Shown: piece after piece, positions 34,911 to 42,837 of the stretch | Layout: each line of letters starts with the position of its first letter | Numbering within the stretch: the first letter of the stretch is position 1 | NCBI GenBank assembly: GCA_023229845.1 | Contig: JALNYK010000001.1 | Span: 124,001-188,000 of the forward strand | Length of the DNA stretch: 64,000 bases | Direction: 5' to 3' | DNA from: Gallionella sp. | GTDB taxonomy: Bacteria; Pseudomonadota; Gammaproteobacteria; Burkholderiales; Gallionellaceae | The notes under the pieces: model-generated | What the model saw: the letters and a program-made list of their open reading frames with translations, nothing else | Databases searched by the model: none | What the model was told of the DNA's origin: nothing | Translations under genes and position numbers: made by a program

Positions 34911-35381
34911 TTACACGAACAGGCAAATGTCGGTCTCTCCGGCAAAGCCGAAAAACATCGACGCGCCGCCGTATTCGACGTTGTCGATGAATTCGCTCTT
35001 GTCGAATTCGAACAGATCGACGGTCATCTGGCAAGCGATGAACTTCACGTCGGCTTCCAGGCACAGGTCGCGCAGTTCTTCCAGCGAGGCGACGCCATGC
35101 TTGGCCAGCTTCTGCTTCATCATCATCGTCGCCATGGATTCCATGCCGGGCAGCATTTGCACCATCACCGGCATCGGCACCGGCATCGGCATCGCCGGAT
35201 TGGCCAGCGGACTGATCTTCACGTCGGACAGATCCTTGCGCAGCAGCTGCAGGCCGTAGAACGTGAAGAATATCTGCACGTCATAGCCCAGCGCCGCGGC
35301 GGTCGAGGCCAGGATGAACGGCGGATACGCCATGTCCAGCGTGCCCTTGGTGGCGATGATCGCCATTTTTTTGGTGGTCAT
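34911..35381 (-). CDS. dsrE2: DsrE2-like sulfurtransferase
   Basis: A 156-aa DsrE-fold protein (MTTKKMAIIATKGTLDMAYPPFILA; IFFTFYGLQLLRKD). It has the DsrE2 cysteines C107 (LRDLCLEADV) and C117 (FIACQMTVDLF), and a Met/Pro-rich loop at about 60-90 that DsrE2 proteins use near the membrane. In A. vinosum DsrE2 works with TusA and rhodanese to bring sulfur into the cytoplasm. It follows tusA by 30 bases. Confidence 0.88.
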   Translation of the reverse strand: MTTKKMAIIATKGTLDMAYPPFILASTAAALGYDVQIFFTFYGLQLLRKDLSDVKISPLANPAMPMPVPMPVMVQMLPGMESMATMMMKQKLAKHGVASLEELRDLCLEADVKFIACQMTVDLFEFDKSEFIDNVEYGGASMFFGFAGETDICLFV

Positions 35382-35411
35382 GTTTTCCCCTTTACCTGAA
35401 TGCGAAAGAAT

Positions 35412-35639
35412 TTATTTTTTCTTCATGAAGAAAATGTACTTGCCGCCTTCTTCGGTGGTCGACAGCAAGGTATTGCCGGTCTGATCGGCGAAAGCCTGCA
35501 TATCCTTGACCGAGCCGCAGTCGGTAGCGATCACTTTGAGCACCTGCCCGGGCTGCATGTCGGCCAGCGCCTTCTTGGTCTTCACGATCGGCAGGGGGCA
35601 GGACATACCGCTGGCATCAAACTCTTTATCGAAATTCAT
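35412..35639 (-). CDS. tusA: TusA, single-domain sulfur carrier
   Basis: A 75-aa protein with the signature FDASGMSCPLPIVKTKKAL; C14 carries the persulfide. It moves sulfur from rhodanese or DsrE2 to DsrEFH. First gene of a two-gene tusA-dsrE2 operon; the promoter region upstream holds the strongest palindromes of the window. A two-domain relative is encoded at 20997-21482. Confidence 0.93.
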   Translation of the reverse strand: MNFDKEFDASGMSCPLPIVKTKKALADMQPGQVLKVIATDCGSVKDMQAFADQTGNTLLSTTEEGGKYIFFMKKK

Positions 35640-35736
35640 TTATCTTTACTCCAACTAGTTATTAAAGTTACCGCTAAAACAGCGTCATCACAAATGCGAT
35701 GCGCATTATAGGAATGGGCAGCGCTTAAGCGTCCAT

Positions 35737-35775
35737 ACCCACGACGGGTGCCGACGATAACCCATATGGGTTATC
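35737..35775. promoter_or_regulatory. Paired palindromic operators upstream of tusA-dsrE2
   Basis: Site A, ACCCACGACGGGT (35737-35749), and site B, a perfect 20-base palindrome GATAACCCATATGGGTTATC (35756-35775), have CCC triplets exactly 23 bases apart. They lie 98-136 bases before the tusA start. The same pair, with the same offset, precedes soxYZ2 (40483) and soeA/sat (49684). Confidence 0.65.
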
Positions 35776-35816
35776 TTGCAAAACAGGGTTATTTCCCCTC
35801 CCCGAGGGCGAACACT

Positions 35817-35856
35817 ATACAAAAAACAAACCCGGCCGAGGCTGGGTTTGTTTTTC
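35817..35856. terminator. Bidirectional terminator after fccB
   Basis: AAACAAACCCGGCC...GGCTGGGTTTGTTTTT: the stem CAAACCC/GGGTTTG extends into GGCCGAGGCT and is flanked by A- and T-runs. It terminates fccB on the minus strand and insulates the tusA promoter. Confidence 0.8.
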
Positions 35857-35874
35857 GATCAAAGCCCGACTGAC

Positions 35875-37149
35875 TCAGGAGGACATCTCGTTAAGGATGT
35901 TCTTGACCCAGCTCTGGGCATACACCGCTTCCAGCTCGGACAAGTCTGGAGACACGCCGACCGAACCCGGAACCGCTTCGATGACATTCTTCTCCTTGTT
36001 CACCTGGTAGACGCCGGTCACGCTGACCGCTTCCTTTTCAGACAGGAAGCTGTAGCAAGTGTTGACGCCGGACATCTCGGTGGTTTCCCTGCCGTTCATC
36101 AATGCCACGATATTGGCGGCGCAGACCTTGGCCTCCGAATTGGCCGAGTAACCGGACTTGGGCATCGCGCCGGCAATCGACGAATCGCCGATGACGTGGA
36201 TGTCCTTGTGCAGCGTGGACTCGAATGTCGTGGGATTGACCGGACACCACTTGCCGTCGGGTCCGACCAGACCGGCCACATGGGCGATATGGCCTGCCTT
36301 CTGCGGCGGGATGATGTTGATGACATCGCCCTTGATCTCGTCGATGCCCTCGATCAGCACGGACATGTTCTTGTTGTCCACTTCGGTGACCTTCTTGGCC
36401 GGACGGTAATCGATGATGCCCTCGTAGTGCTTCTTCCAGCCCTTCAGGAACAAGCCCTTTTTCGAGACGATGTCCGGATTGGCATCCAGCACAATGATCT
36501 TCGAGCCCGGCTTGTGCTGCTTGAGATACATGGCGATCATGCTGGTGCGCTCGTACGGTCCGGGCGGGCAGCGGAACGGCGCCAGCGGGATGGACAGCAC
36601 GACGGTGCCGCCCGGCTTCATGGCTTCGAGCTGCTTGCGCAACAGCACGGTCTGCGGGCCGGCCTTCCAAGCATGAGGCATGACTTCCTGATCGTAGCCC
36701 TTGATCTCGTCGGTGCGGAATTCGACACCCGGAGAAACCACCAGACGGTCGTATTGGAATACGCCTTTGCTGGTTGTCACGCTGTGGTTCTCGGCATCGA
36801 TGCCGGTGACTTCGGCCTGAACCACCTTGATGCCGTGATTTTTGGCCAGTTTGTCGTACTTGATGGTCAGCGACTTCAGGTCGGGCAGGATGCCGCCGAG
36901 ATACAGGTTGCTGAACGGGCAGGACACGTAATGGTCGTTGCGCTCGATCAGGGTCACTTCGATGCTGGCATCCATCATGCGGATGTAGCGGGCGGCGATG
37001 GTGCCGCCGTAGCCGCCGCCGATCACCACTACTTTATGTTTGCCACCCGCCGACGTTGCGGCGTTTGCATAACCGGCTAGGCCGACGGATGCGGTCGCTG
37101 CCGCGCCTGCGCCGAGGAGCTTAAGGAAATTTCTGCGTTCCATTGTCAT
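35875..37149 (-). CDS. fccB: Flavocytochrome c sulfide dehydrogenase, flavoprotein subunit
   Basis: A 424-aa FAD protein with a TAT-like leader (MERRNFLKLLGAGAAAT), the dinucleotide motif VVVIGGGYGGTIAARYI, the FCSD signature PFRCPPGPYERTSMIA with one redox cysteine, and the second cysteine in NTCYSFLSE. It oxidises sulfide to sulfur or polysulfide in the periplasm and passes electrons to the cytochrome subunit. ATG 37149 follows AGGAGAGAG. It is 16 bases after the fccA-like gene. Confidence 0.9.
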   Translation of the reverse strand: MTMERRNFLKLLGAGAAATASVGLAGYANAATSAGGKHKVVVIGGGYGGTIAARYIRMMDASIEVTLIERNDHYVSCPFSNLYLGGILPDLKSLTIKYDKLAKNHGIKVVQAEVTGIDAENHSVTTSKGVFQYDRLVVSPGVEFRTDEIKGYDQEVMPHAWKAGPQTVLLRKQLEAMKPGGTVVLSIPLAPFRCPPGPYERTSMIAMYLKQHKPGSKIIVLDANPDIVSKKGLFLKGWKKHYEGIIDYRPAKKVTEVDNKNMSVLIEGIDEIKGDVINIIPPQKAGHIAHVAGLVGPDGKWCPVNPTTFESTLHKDIHVIGDSSIAGAMPKSGYSANSEAKVCAANIVALMNGRETTEMSGVNTCYSFLSEKEAVSVTGVYQVNKEKNVIEAVPGSVGVSPDLSELEAVYAQSWVKNILNEMSS

Positions 37150-37165
37150 GTTGTCTCTCTCCTGA

Positions 37166-37750
37166 TTATTTCTGGCTGGCATAGAAATGAGCCACCGCAT
37201 CCCAATCGTCGGCAGTCAACGACTTCACTTTCTCCGTCTTCTTCTCCGACATCTTGCGAGCGCCGCTCTGGAACTCTGCCATCTGTATCTGCAGATACTT
37301 CAGCCACTGACCGGCGACGACGGGGGTATCCTCTTCGAAGTCCTTGCCGTTCTCCAGGTGGCAGCGCTTGCAGGCGCTGTTGTAGACCGACTTGCCCTTG
37401 GCAACCTTCGCGCGATCAACCGCGGCCTTCTGTGCTGCAGGTGCCGGCTTCTGCTGGGCGAAGAATTCGGCCATCGCGACGACTTGCTCGTCGGAGTAGC
37501 CCTTGGCCAAACGGCTCATCACCGTACCGGGACGTTCGCCGCTCTTGAACTTTTTCATCGCGTCGATGAAGAAATCCTTGTTCTGTCCGGCCAGGCTAGG
37601 CATGCTGGGGCCGGCACTGGCACCATTGGTGCCGTGACACCCGCCGCAGGCATTGGACAGCATCTCCGCGCTGGGCGGTGCTGCATGTGCCACAGCCGAC
37701 ATGACCAGCGCACCGAGTGCCAAGGCCATTCCACTCCATTTTCTTCTCAT
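37166..37750 (-). CDS. fccA: Diheme cytochrome c subunit of FCSD (c4-like)
   Basis: A 194-aa cytochrome with a signal peptide (MRRKWSGMALALGALVMSAVAHA) and two heme motifs, CGGCH (C35-H39) and CKRCH (C127-H131). The tandem arrangement is of the cytochrome c4 type. Its position directly ahead of fccB marks it as the electron-accepting partner FccA, though generic c4 function is possible. A palindromic ATCCCGAAACGGGTAT lies 29 bases upstream of its start. Confidence 0.85.
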   Translation of the reverse strand: MRRKWSGMALALGALVMSAVAHAAPPSAEMLSNACGGCHGTNGASAGPSMPSLAGQNKDFFIDAMKKFKSGERPGTVMSRLAKGYSDEQVVAMAEFFAQQKPAPAAQKAAVDRAKVAKGKSVYNSACKRCHLENGKDFEEDTPVVAGQWLKYLQIQMAEFQSGARKMSEKKTEKVKSLTADDWDAVAHFYASQK

Positions 37751-37778
37751 TTTTTACTCCTCTCTGTGTGAATAACGC

Positions 37779-37794
37779 ATCCCGAAACGGGTAT
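37779..37794. promoter_or_regulatory. CCC-N5-GGG palindromic site upstream of fccA
   Basis: ATCCCGAAACGGGTAT has CCC and GGG half-sites separated by five bases, like site A upstream of tusA and soxYZ2. Only one site is clear here; the position 23 bases away shows just ACCACTGCC. It lies 29 bases before the fccA start codon. Confidence 0.45.
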
Positions 37795-37827
37795 ATCTGC
37801 TACCACTGCCTGTACTGCCGTGCCGCT

Positions 37828-38835
37828 TTATTGCTTTACTGCCTTGAAATCTGCCTTGTCGTTGTCCAGCCCCAGCGTGTAACCCAACGACACATGATGG
37901 AAACGTCCGTCGGCGCTGTCGTCGTGGATAGCGAAGCCGATGTTATAGAGCTTGCCCGCCGCGATCGCGTGATCGCCCTTGCCACCTGCTGCCAGCGTGC
38001 GCTCGAACACCACGGTCCAGTGCTTGCCGCTCTTCTTGCCTTCGGCCTTGACCAAGCTCTTGCCGCCACCCATGCGACGGGAATCGAGAACGTAGCCGTC
38101 GACCGCTTTCTCGCCCTTGCCGCTATTGAACTGGATCAGATCCATGAACTTGCCGGCCTTGAGCGCCGCATCGATCTCGGCATCGGACTTGAGCTTGTCC
38201 CAGCCCCCGCGCGCATTGCCGGTCATCGTCAACTCGGTGCGCGATTCCTTGAGGTACTTGGTGACGCCGTCGCCCCAACCCAGCTCCTTGGACTTGGCAT
38301 GGCCCTTGGCGGCATCGCTGGCGCCCGGCATGCCGCGCAAGTCTTCGTGACAGGTGGCCCAGCAACCGGCGCGGTCGGCGAACTCGACCTTGTTTTCATC
38401 GAACATGACCGTCAGCTTCATGTCGTTCTTCGAGTCCATCTTCTTGCCGCCGCCGCTTACGGGCGTATCCCACTCGAAGCGCAGATAGATCTTGTTGCCG
38501 TCATGTGCGGCCTGCACGGATACCGGGATAGAGCCAACCTTGCCCTTGGGCACGGCGGCATCCAGCGGCTGGCTCATATTGCCCACCGGCTTGCCGGATA
38601 CGATCATGCCGCCGATCTGTTCCGCGTCCGTATCGTGACATTTTGTACATGCCCGTTTCTTGTCCAGAATCTGATTGGAAGACGAGTGGTTCTTCTTGGT
38701 CAGCACCCACTCAAGCCCGGACTGGCCGGGATAGAACACCGGGACCTTGGCGGTCGGCACCTTGCTCCAGTCAGGGGCCGCGAAGGCCGGACCGGCGATA
38801 ACTGCGCCCAACAATGCAATAACGATTTTTTTCAT
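37828..38835 (-). CDS. Cytochrome c with ethylbenzene-dehydrogenase-like heme-binding domain
   Basis: A 335-aa periplasmic protein with a signal peptide (MKKIVIALLGAVIAGPAFA). It has an N-terminal heme motif, CTKCH (C63-H67), and a less usual C-x3-CH motif, CWATCH (C158-H163), within a beta-rich domain resembling the gamma subunit of DMSO-reductase-type enzymes. Such proteins are often beside NapC/NirT cytochromes, as here. It probably carries electrons between a membrane multiheme and periplasmic partners. Its substrate, if any, is unknown. Confidence 0.78.
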   Translation of the reverse strand: MKKIVIALLGAVIAGPAFAAPDWSKVPTAKVPVFYPGQSGLEWVLTKKNHSSSNQILDKKRACTKCHDTDAEQIGGMIVSGKPVGNMSQPLDAAVPKGKVGSIPVSVQAAHDGNKIYLRFEWDTPVSGGGKKMDSKNDMKLTVMFDENKVEFADRAGCWATCHEDLRGMPGASDAAKGHAKSKELGWGDGVTKYLKESRTELTMTGNARGGWDKLKSDAEIDAALKAGKFMDLIQFNSGKGEKAVDGYVLDSRRMGGGKSLVKAEGKKSGKHWTVVFERTLAAGGKGDHAIAAGKLYNIGFAIHDDSADGRFHHVSLGYTLGLDNDKADFKAVKQ

Positions 38836-38860
38836 TTATCAGCTCCCGATTACGTTACCC

Positions 38861-38898
38861 AAAAAATTGGCGGAGCAGCTTGATCGCCGACTCCGCCA
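38861..38898 (-). terminator. Terminator after the NapC-like gene
   Basis: On the minus strand TGGCGGAG...CTCCGCCA forms an eight-base stem followed by ATTTTTTGGG. It lies just past the NapC stop at 38906 and before the next gene start at 38835. Confidence 0.75.
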
Positions 38899-38905
38899 TT
38901 CAATA

Positions 38906-39541
38906 TCAATTCGCTGCCGTGTCTGTTTCCTCATCTAGGAGGTGGTGCACCGGCTTGTGGGCAATGCCCTTGTGGCAATCGATGCAGGTCAGGTTATCTT
39001 CCTGTGCCTCCTCATGCTTGATCTGGGAGCGCGCCTTTTGCTTGTCCGGGTCCATGGTGGCGAAGTTGTGGCAGTTGCGGCACTCCTTGGAATCGCGGCT
39101 CTTCATCCGCTCCCAAACGCGTTTCGCCATCTCCAGCCGGTGCGCCTCGAATTTCTCCGGCGTATCCACGATGCCGCTGACATGGCCGACGATGTCGCGG
39201 GCGGCAAAAAGTTTTTGCAGCGACTTGTACACATAATCGGACGGAGTCTTGCTGCTGGCCACGTGGCAATCGGAACAGTTCACGGTCGTGCCGCTGCGGT
39301 TCTTGTAGTGGACCGTCTGCTGGAGTTCCTTGTAGGGAATGGTCATTTCGTGGCAGGAAGTACAGAACTCGGAACGGTTGGTCCACTCCATCGCCATGTT
39401 GAGGCCGCCCCAGGCGGAAACGCCCAACAGCACGCCGGCCGCCAGCAGGGTAATCAATGAATATTGCGTGGGCCTTCTCAGTTTCTGCCATATCCCCGTC
39501 TTGGGCGATGCCGGCTTTTCCTTCTGACTTTCTTCGACCAT
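38906..39541 (-). CDS. NapC/NirT-family tetraheme cytochrome c
   Basis: A 211-aa membrane-anchored cytochrome. One N-terminal helix (about 26-50, YSLITLLAAGVLLGVSAWGG) is followed by four heme motifs: CTSCH (C60), CSDCH (C89), CRNCH (C154) and CIDCH (C186). The NapC family exchanges electrons between quinol and periplasmic redox proteins. In this sulfur locus it could deliver electrons to the quinone pool from the adjacent cytochromes, or the reverse; direction cannot be read from sequence. Confidence 0.88.
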   Translation of the reverse strand: MVEESQKEKPASPKTGIWQKLRRPTQYSLITLLAAGVLLGVSAWGGLNMAMEWTNRSEFCTSCHEMTIPYKELQQTVHYKNRSGTTVNCSDCHVASSKTPSDYVYKSLQKLFAARDIVGHVSGIVDTPEKFEAHRLEMAKRVWERMKSRDSKECRNCHNFATMDPDKQKARSQIKHEEAQEDNLTCIDCHKGIAHKPVHHLLDEETDTAAN

Positions 39542-39627
39542 CTTTACTCTTCCCTTGAAATATTATTTTTTAATTTGAATCACACAACGACCTGCCCACG
39601 AGTAAATGGACAGGCTTTATTTCTCGA

Positions 39628-39939
39628 TCAGCTTATCGTCGCTTCGTCCGCGCGCTTGTCGCCGCGGTTATCCACCCAGGAAAGCGTGATCCTGTCTCCG
39701 GCCTTGCCGCCCTTGAAGCGAAAACCCAGATAGGGATTCTTGGATACGGAAGTGCCGAACTGCCCTTCCAGCACGACACGCCCTTCATGCAATACCTTGA
39801 ACTCGGTGATATGCCAGGCCGGAACCAGCTTGCCCGCCTCATCCTTGCGTCGCCCGTTCTCCATCTCGTGCTGCATCAGCGCGCGGACTTCGGTCACGCC
39901 ATTCGTGACGGAGGCGCGCATTTTTGTCGGACTGGACAT
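39628..39939 (-). CDS. soxZ: Second SoxZ
   Basis: A 103-aa SoxZ paralogue (MSSPTKMRASVTNGVTEVRAL; NPYLGFRFKGGKAGDRITLSW), clearly similar to the copy at 32536-32850. Its ATG overlaps the TGA of the second soxY by one base, so the pair is translationally coupled. It ends an operon with soxY only, separate from soxAXB. Confidence 0.92.
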   Translation of the reverse strand: MSSPTKMRASVTNGVTEVRALMQHEMENGRRKDEAGKLVPAWHITEFKVLHEGRVVLEGQFGTSVSKNPYLGFRFKGGKAGDRITLSWVDNRGDKRADEATIS

Positions 39940-40421
39940 CAGCATCCTCCCGCAGTGACTTTGACTTCGCGCGAAACGCGGTAGAACTTGCCGTCGGCCT
40001 TGACCAACGCGATGACCGTTGCGGTCTGCGCCATCTTGATCTTGGTGTTGAGATAGCCCTCGGTGCCTTCTGGAATAACGAAACTGGAGACCAGCATCGT
40101 CGGATTCTTGTCCACCAGAATTGAAATCTGCTCCGTGCGCGCCAGCGAACTTTCCACGGTGACCGGAACCACCGCACCGTTCTCGGCGACATCGGGCGCA
40201 GTAAGTTGAATAGCCGCGCTGCTTTCGGGAACGACGACGCCCAATGCAGTCAAGGCTTCGTCCATGGTCTTGGCATCGAAAGCGCTCTTCTGCCATTCGG
40301 CCAATGCGCTACCCGGCTGAATCAGACCAACAGCGGCAAGCAGCCCGAGCAATCCGAGTCCGCCACCGGTTTTTAGGGCCTTGCGCCGCTCCAGATCAAT
40401 GCCGACTTCCATCAAACTCAC
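39939..40421 (-). CDS. soxY: Second SoxY, with shortened tail ending GGC
   Basis: A 160-aa SoxY paralogue (MSLMEVGIDLERRKALKTGGGLG leader) that ends EVKVTAGGC: the carrier cysteine is the very last residue, C160, rather than being followed by two glycines. That should change how the arm enters SoxB or SoxAX active sites. It may serve a different partner or compound, such as sulfide or sulfite. Paired palindromic sites lie 62-95 bases upstream. Confidence 0.9.
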   Translation of the reverse strand: MSLMEVGIDLERRKALKTGGGLGLLGLLAAVGLIQPGSALAEWQKSAFDAKTMDEALTALGVVVPESSAAIQLTAPDVAENGAVVPVTVESSLARTEQISILVDKNPTMLVSSFVIPEGTEGYLNTKIKMAQTATVIALVKADGKFYRVSREVKVTAGGC

Positions 40422-40482
40422 CTTCTGGATTCAGAAAATTAATAGGCTGGCATCGTCCGCGATTTCACTCAACAGCGTCCAT

Positions 40483-40517
40483 CCCCACAACGGGTAAAGG
40501 GACTAACTCCTTGGGGC
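40483..40517. promoter_or_regulatory. Paired palindromic sites upstream of the second soxYZ
   Basis: Site A reads CCCCACAACGGGTA (40483-40496) and site B CTCCTTGGGG (40507-40516). The surrounding order GCGTCCAT-site A-spacer-AA-site B aligns base for base with the tusA promoter (GCGTCCATACCCACGACGGG). CCC positions are 23 bases apart as there. Site B is degenerate. Confidence 0.55.
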
Positions 40518-40674
40518 TACTTTTCAGAATATGCTTATATGCTGATTAGCAGCATCGGCAAAAACAGTTCATGACATAACCCCGCTGCGGCGCAAGCGGC
40601 GACCACAGGCAGGTATGGTCGATGTAATCCAGAAATGAATGCGCGCCCCGACGCCCGGTCAGATTTCGATGTTC

Positions 40675-42825
40675 CTACAGCCAGGTCTTGACCCCGTCGT
40701 CGCCGCCTATGCGCTGTTTCATCAGGCGGCGTTTCGCATCCGGCCTGACTTTGAGCACTTCGGCATAGATCGCCTCCAGCGCCCTCTCCTCATCGGCAAA
40801 CAGATTCTCCTCGCCGATGTATGTCAACAAGCCGGAATGCCGCATCACGTCCAGCACCTGCTTCTTCAGACCGCTGAATGTCACGCGGATGCCGTTCGAG
40901 CGCAGCCTTTCCACCAGATGATGGATGACCTCGTCGCCGGACGCATCGAGCTGGTTGATGCCGTCCGACACGATCAGCAGATGCTTGGCTTGCGGGTTGT
41001 TGGCCACCGCTTCGAGGACGGTGTCTTCGAAATACGGCACATTGGCGAAGTACAGCGAGCCGTCGTAGCGCATCGCGATGATGTTCTCGCTCACGGGAAG
41101 GTTATGCACCTTCACGTCGCGCAGCGTGCCGTCGGGATGACGACCGAGGATCGCCACGCGCGGTTTCATCGTACGGTACAGATAGAGGATGATCGCCAGC
41201 CCCGCCCCAACCATGATGCCGTTGTCCAGATGCGGCGCGAACGCCAGCGTGGCGACGAAGGTCACGACGGCAGCGATACCGTCGTGTTTGTGGGTGTGCC
41301 AAGCATGCGAGATCGCATTGAAGTTCACCAGTCCGATCACCGCCATCATGATGACCGCCGCCAGCACCGCCTGCGGTAGGTGGTAAAGCAGCGGCGTGAG
41401 GAACAGCAAGGTGACCAGCACGATCAGGCCGGCGAACACATTGGACAATCCCGTTTTTGCGCCCGCGTTCAGATTGACCGCCGAGCGCGAGAACGATCCG
41501 CTGACCGGGAACGATTGGCTCAGGCTGCCGACGATATTGGAGATGCCTTGCCCCAGCAGTTCCTGATTGGGGTCGATGCGCTGCTTGGTCTTGGCCGCCA
41601 TCGCCTTGGCGATCGATACCGCCTCCATGAAGCCGACCAGCGAGATCACCAGCGCGCTGGACAGCAGCGACATCGCGGTCTCCCAGTTCATTCTGGGCAA
41701 CTGGATGGCTGGCAGGCCGGACGGGATGCCGCCCACCACTTCGCCGCCGCCGACCAGTTTCAACTCCCCCTTCGCGACCTTCTTGATGCGCCAGCGATAG
41801 CCGTCCGATTGCTCGCCCTGCGGCAGTTGTCCGGCGAGATACAGCCGGGCAGGCTGCGCGCCGTTTGCAGGAACCTGTTCGAAGATGAACTTGCGCAACG
41901 AACGCGCGGTCTTGCGGTTTTCCTCCTCCAGATTCTGGAGTTCGAGCCTGAGCAACTCGATTTCATACTTGAGGGCGGCCTGATGCTGGCGGCTTCCGTC
42001 ATGCGCTTTCTGGAGTTGCTTGAGTTCTGCGGATTTGGCGGTTAGCGTGCCGTTCAACTCCCCGAGCTTGATCTCGACCAGAGAAAAATTATTCGCGAGG
42101 CTCTTCACCTCGACATCGACGATCTCCTCGACCTGGCCCTTGCCGTTGTGCTCGAAGCCAATCGCGAAACTGGCGATGGTGGTGACCACTACGGCGATCA
42201 GCACCCCGGGCAGTTTGGGGGCATATTTTTTCAGCCCCCACATGATCGCGAACGCGGAAGCGCCCATAACCAGGGTAGGCATGTGCGTTTCGCCGATCTG
42301 CAACAGCACGCCCCAGATGTCGTTGATGAAATGCTCGCTGCGCCCCATCGACACGCCGAACAGTTTGTTGAGCTGGGAAAGGCCAATGATGATGGCCGCG
42401 GCATTGGTGAAACCGACGATCACCGGGTGCGACAGGAAATTCACCACCACGCCGAGTTTGAACACCCCCAGCGCAAGTTGGATCAGCCCGACCAGCAGCG
42501 CCAGCAGGATCGCCAATGCGACGAACTGCTCCGAGCCGGTGGCCGCCAACGGAGCCAGAGCGGATGCGGTCAGCAACGAAACGACGGCGACCGGGCCGGT
42601 GGCAAGCTGCGCCGACGAACCCCACATCGCGGCGATAATGCCCGGCAGGAAGGCCGCATACAGACCGTAGTAAGCGGGCAGGCCGGCCAGTTGCGCATAG
42701 GCCATCGACTGCGGAATCAGCACCAGCGCGACGGTGACGCCCGCGATCAAGTCGGCTTTGACCGCTCCGCCTCGTACCGGCCACCAAGACAGAAAAGGCA
42801 GGAAGCGGACGAGGCGTTTATTCAT
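40675..42825 (-). CDS. SulP-family anion transporter with coiled-coil insertion
   Basis: A 716-aa SLC26/SulP permease (FLSWWPVRGGAVKADLIAGVTVALVLIPQSMAYAQLAG; GQGISNIVGSLSQSFPVSGSFSRSAVN) with a C-terminal STAS domain. An extra segment at about 225-365 interrupts the membrane domain; it includes a charged coiled coil (LKQLQKAHDG; EIELLRLELQNLEEENRK). SulP proteins move sulfate, bicarbonate or other anions. Next to soe genes it may export sulfate (inference). Confidence 0.88.
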   Translation of the reverse strand: MNKRLVRFLPFLSWWPVRGGAVKADLIAGVTVALVLIPQSMAYAQLAGLPAYYGLYAAFLPGIIAAMWGSSAQLATGPVAVVSLLTASALAPLAATGSEQFVALAILLALLVGLIQLALGVFKLGVVVNFLSHPVIVGFTNAAAIIIGLSQLNKLFGVSMGRSEHFINDIWGVLLQIGETHMPTLVMGASAFAIMWGLKKYAPKLPGVLIAVVVTTIASFAIGFEHNGKGQVEEIVDVEVKSLANNFSLVEIKLGELNGTLTAKSAELKQLQKAHDGSRQHQAALKYEIELLRLELQNLEEENRKTARSLRKFIFEQVPANGAQPARLYLAGQLPQGEQSDGYRWRIKKVAKGELKLVGGGEVVGGIPSGLPAIQLPRMNWETAMSLLSSALVISLVGFMEAVSIAKAMAAKTKQRIDPNQELLGQGISNIVGSLSQSFPVSGSFSRSAVNLNAGAKTGLSNVFAGLIVLVTLLFLTPLLYHLPQAVLAAVIMMAVIGLVNFNAISHAWHTHKHDGIAAVVTFVATLAFAPHLDNGIMVGAGLAIILYLYRTMKPRVAILGRHPDGTLRDVKVHNLPVSENIIAMRYDGSLYFANVPYFEDTVLEAVANNPQAKHLLIVSDGINQLDASGDEVIHHLVERLRSNGIRVTFSGLKKQVLDVMRHSGLLTYIGEENLFADEERALEAIYAEVLKVRPDAKRRLMKQRIGGDDGVKTWL

Positions 42826-42837
42826 GATGCAGGGAAG

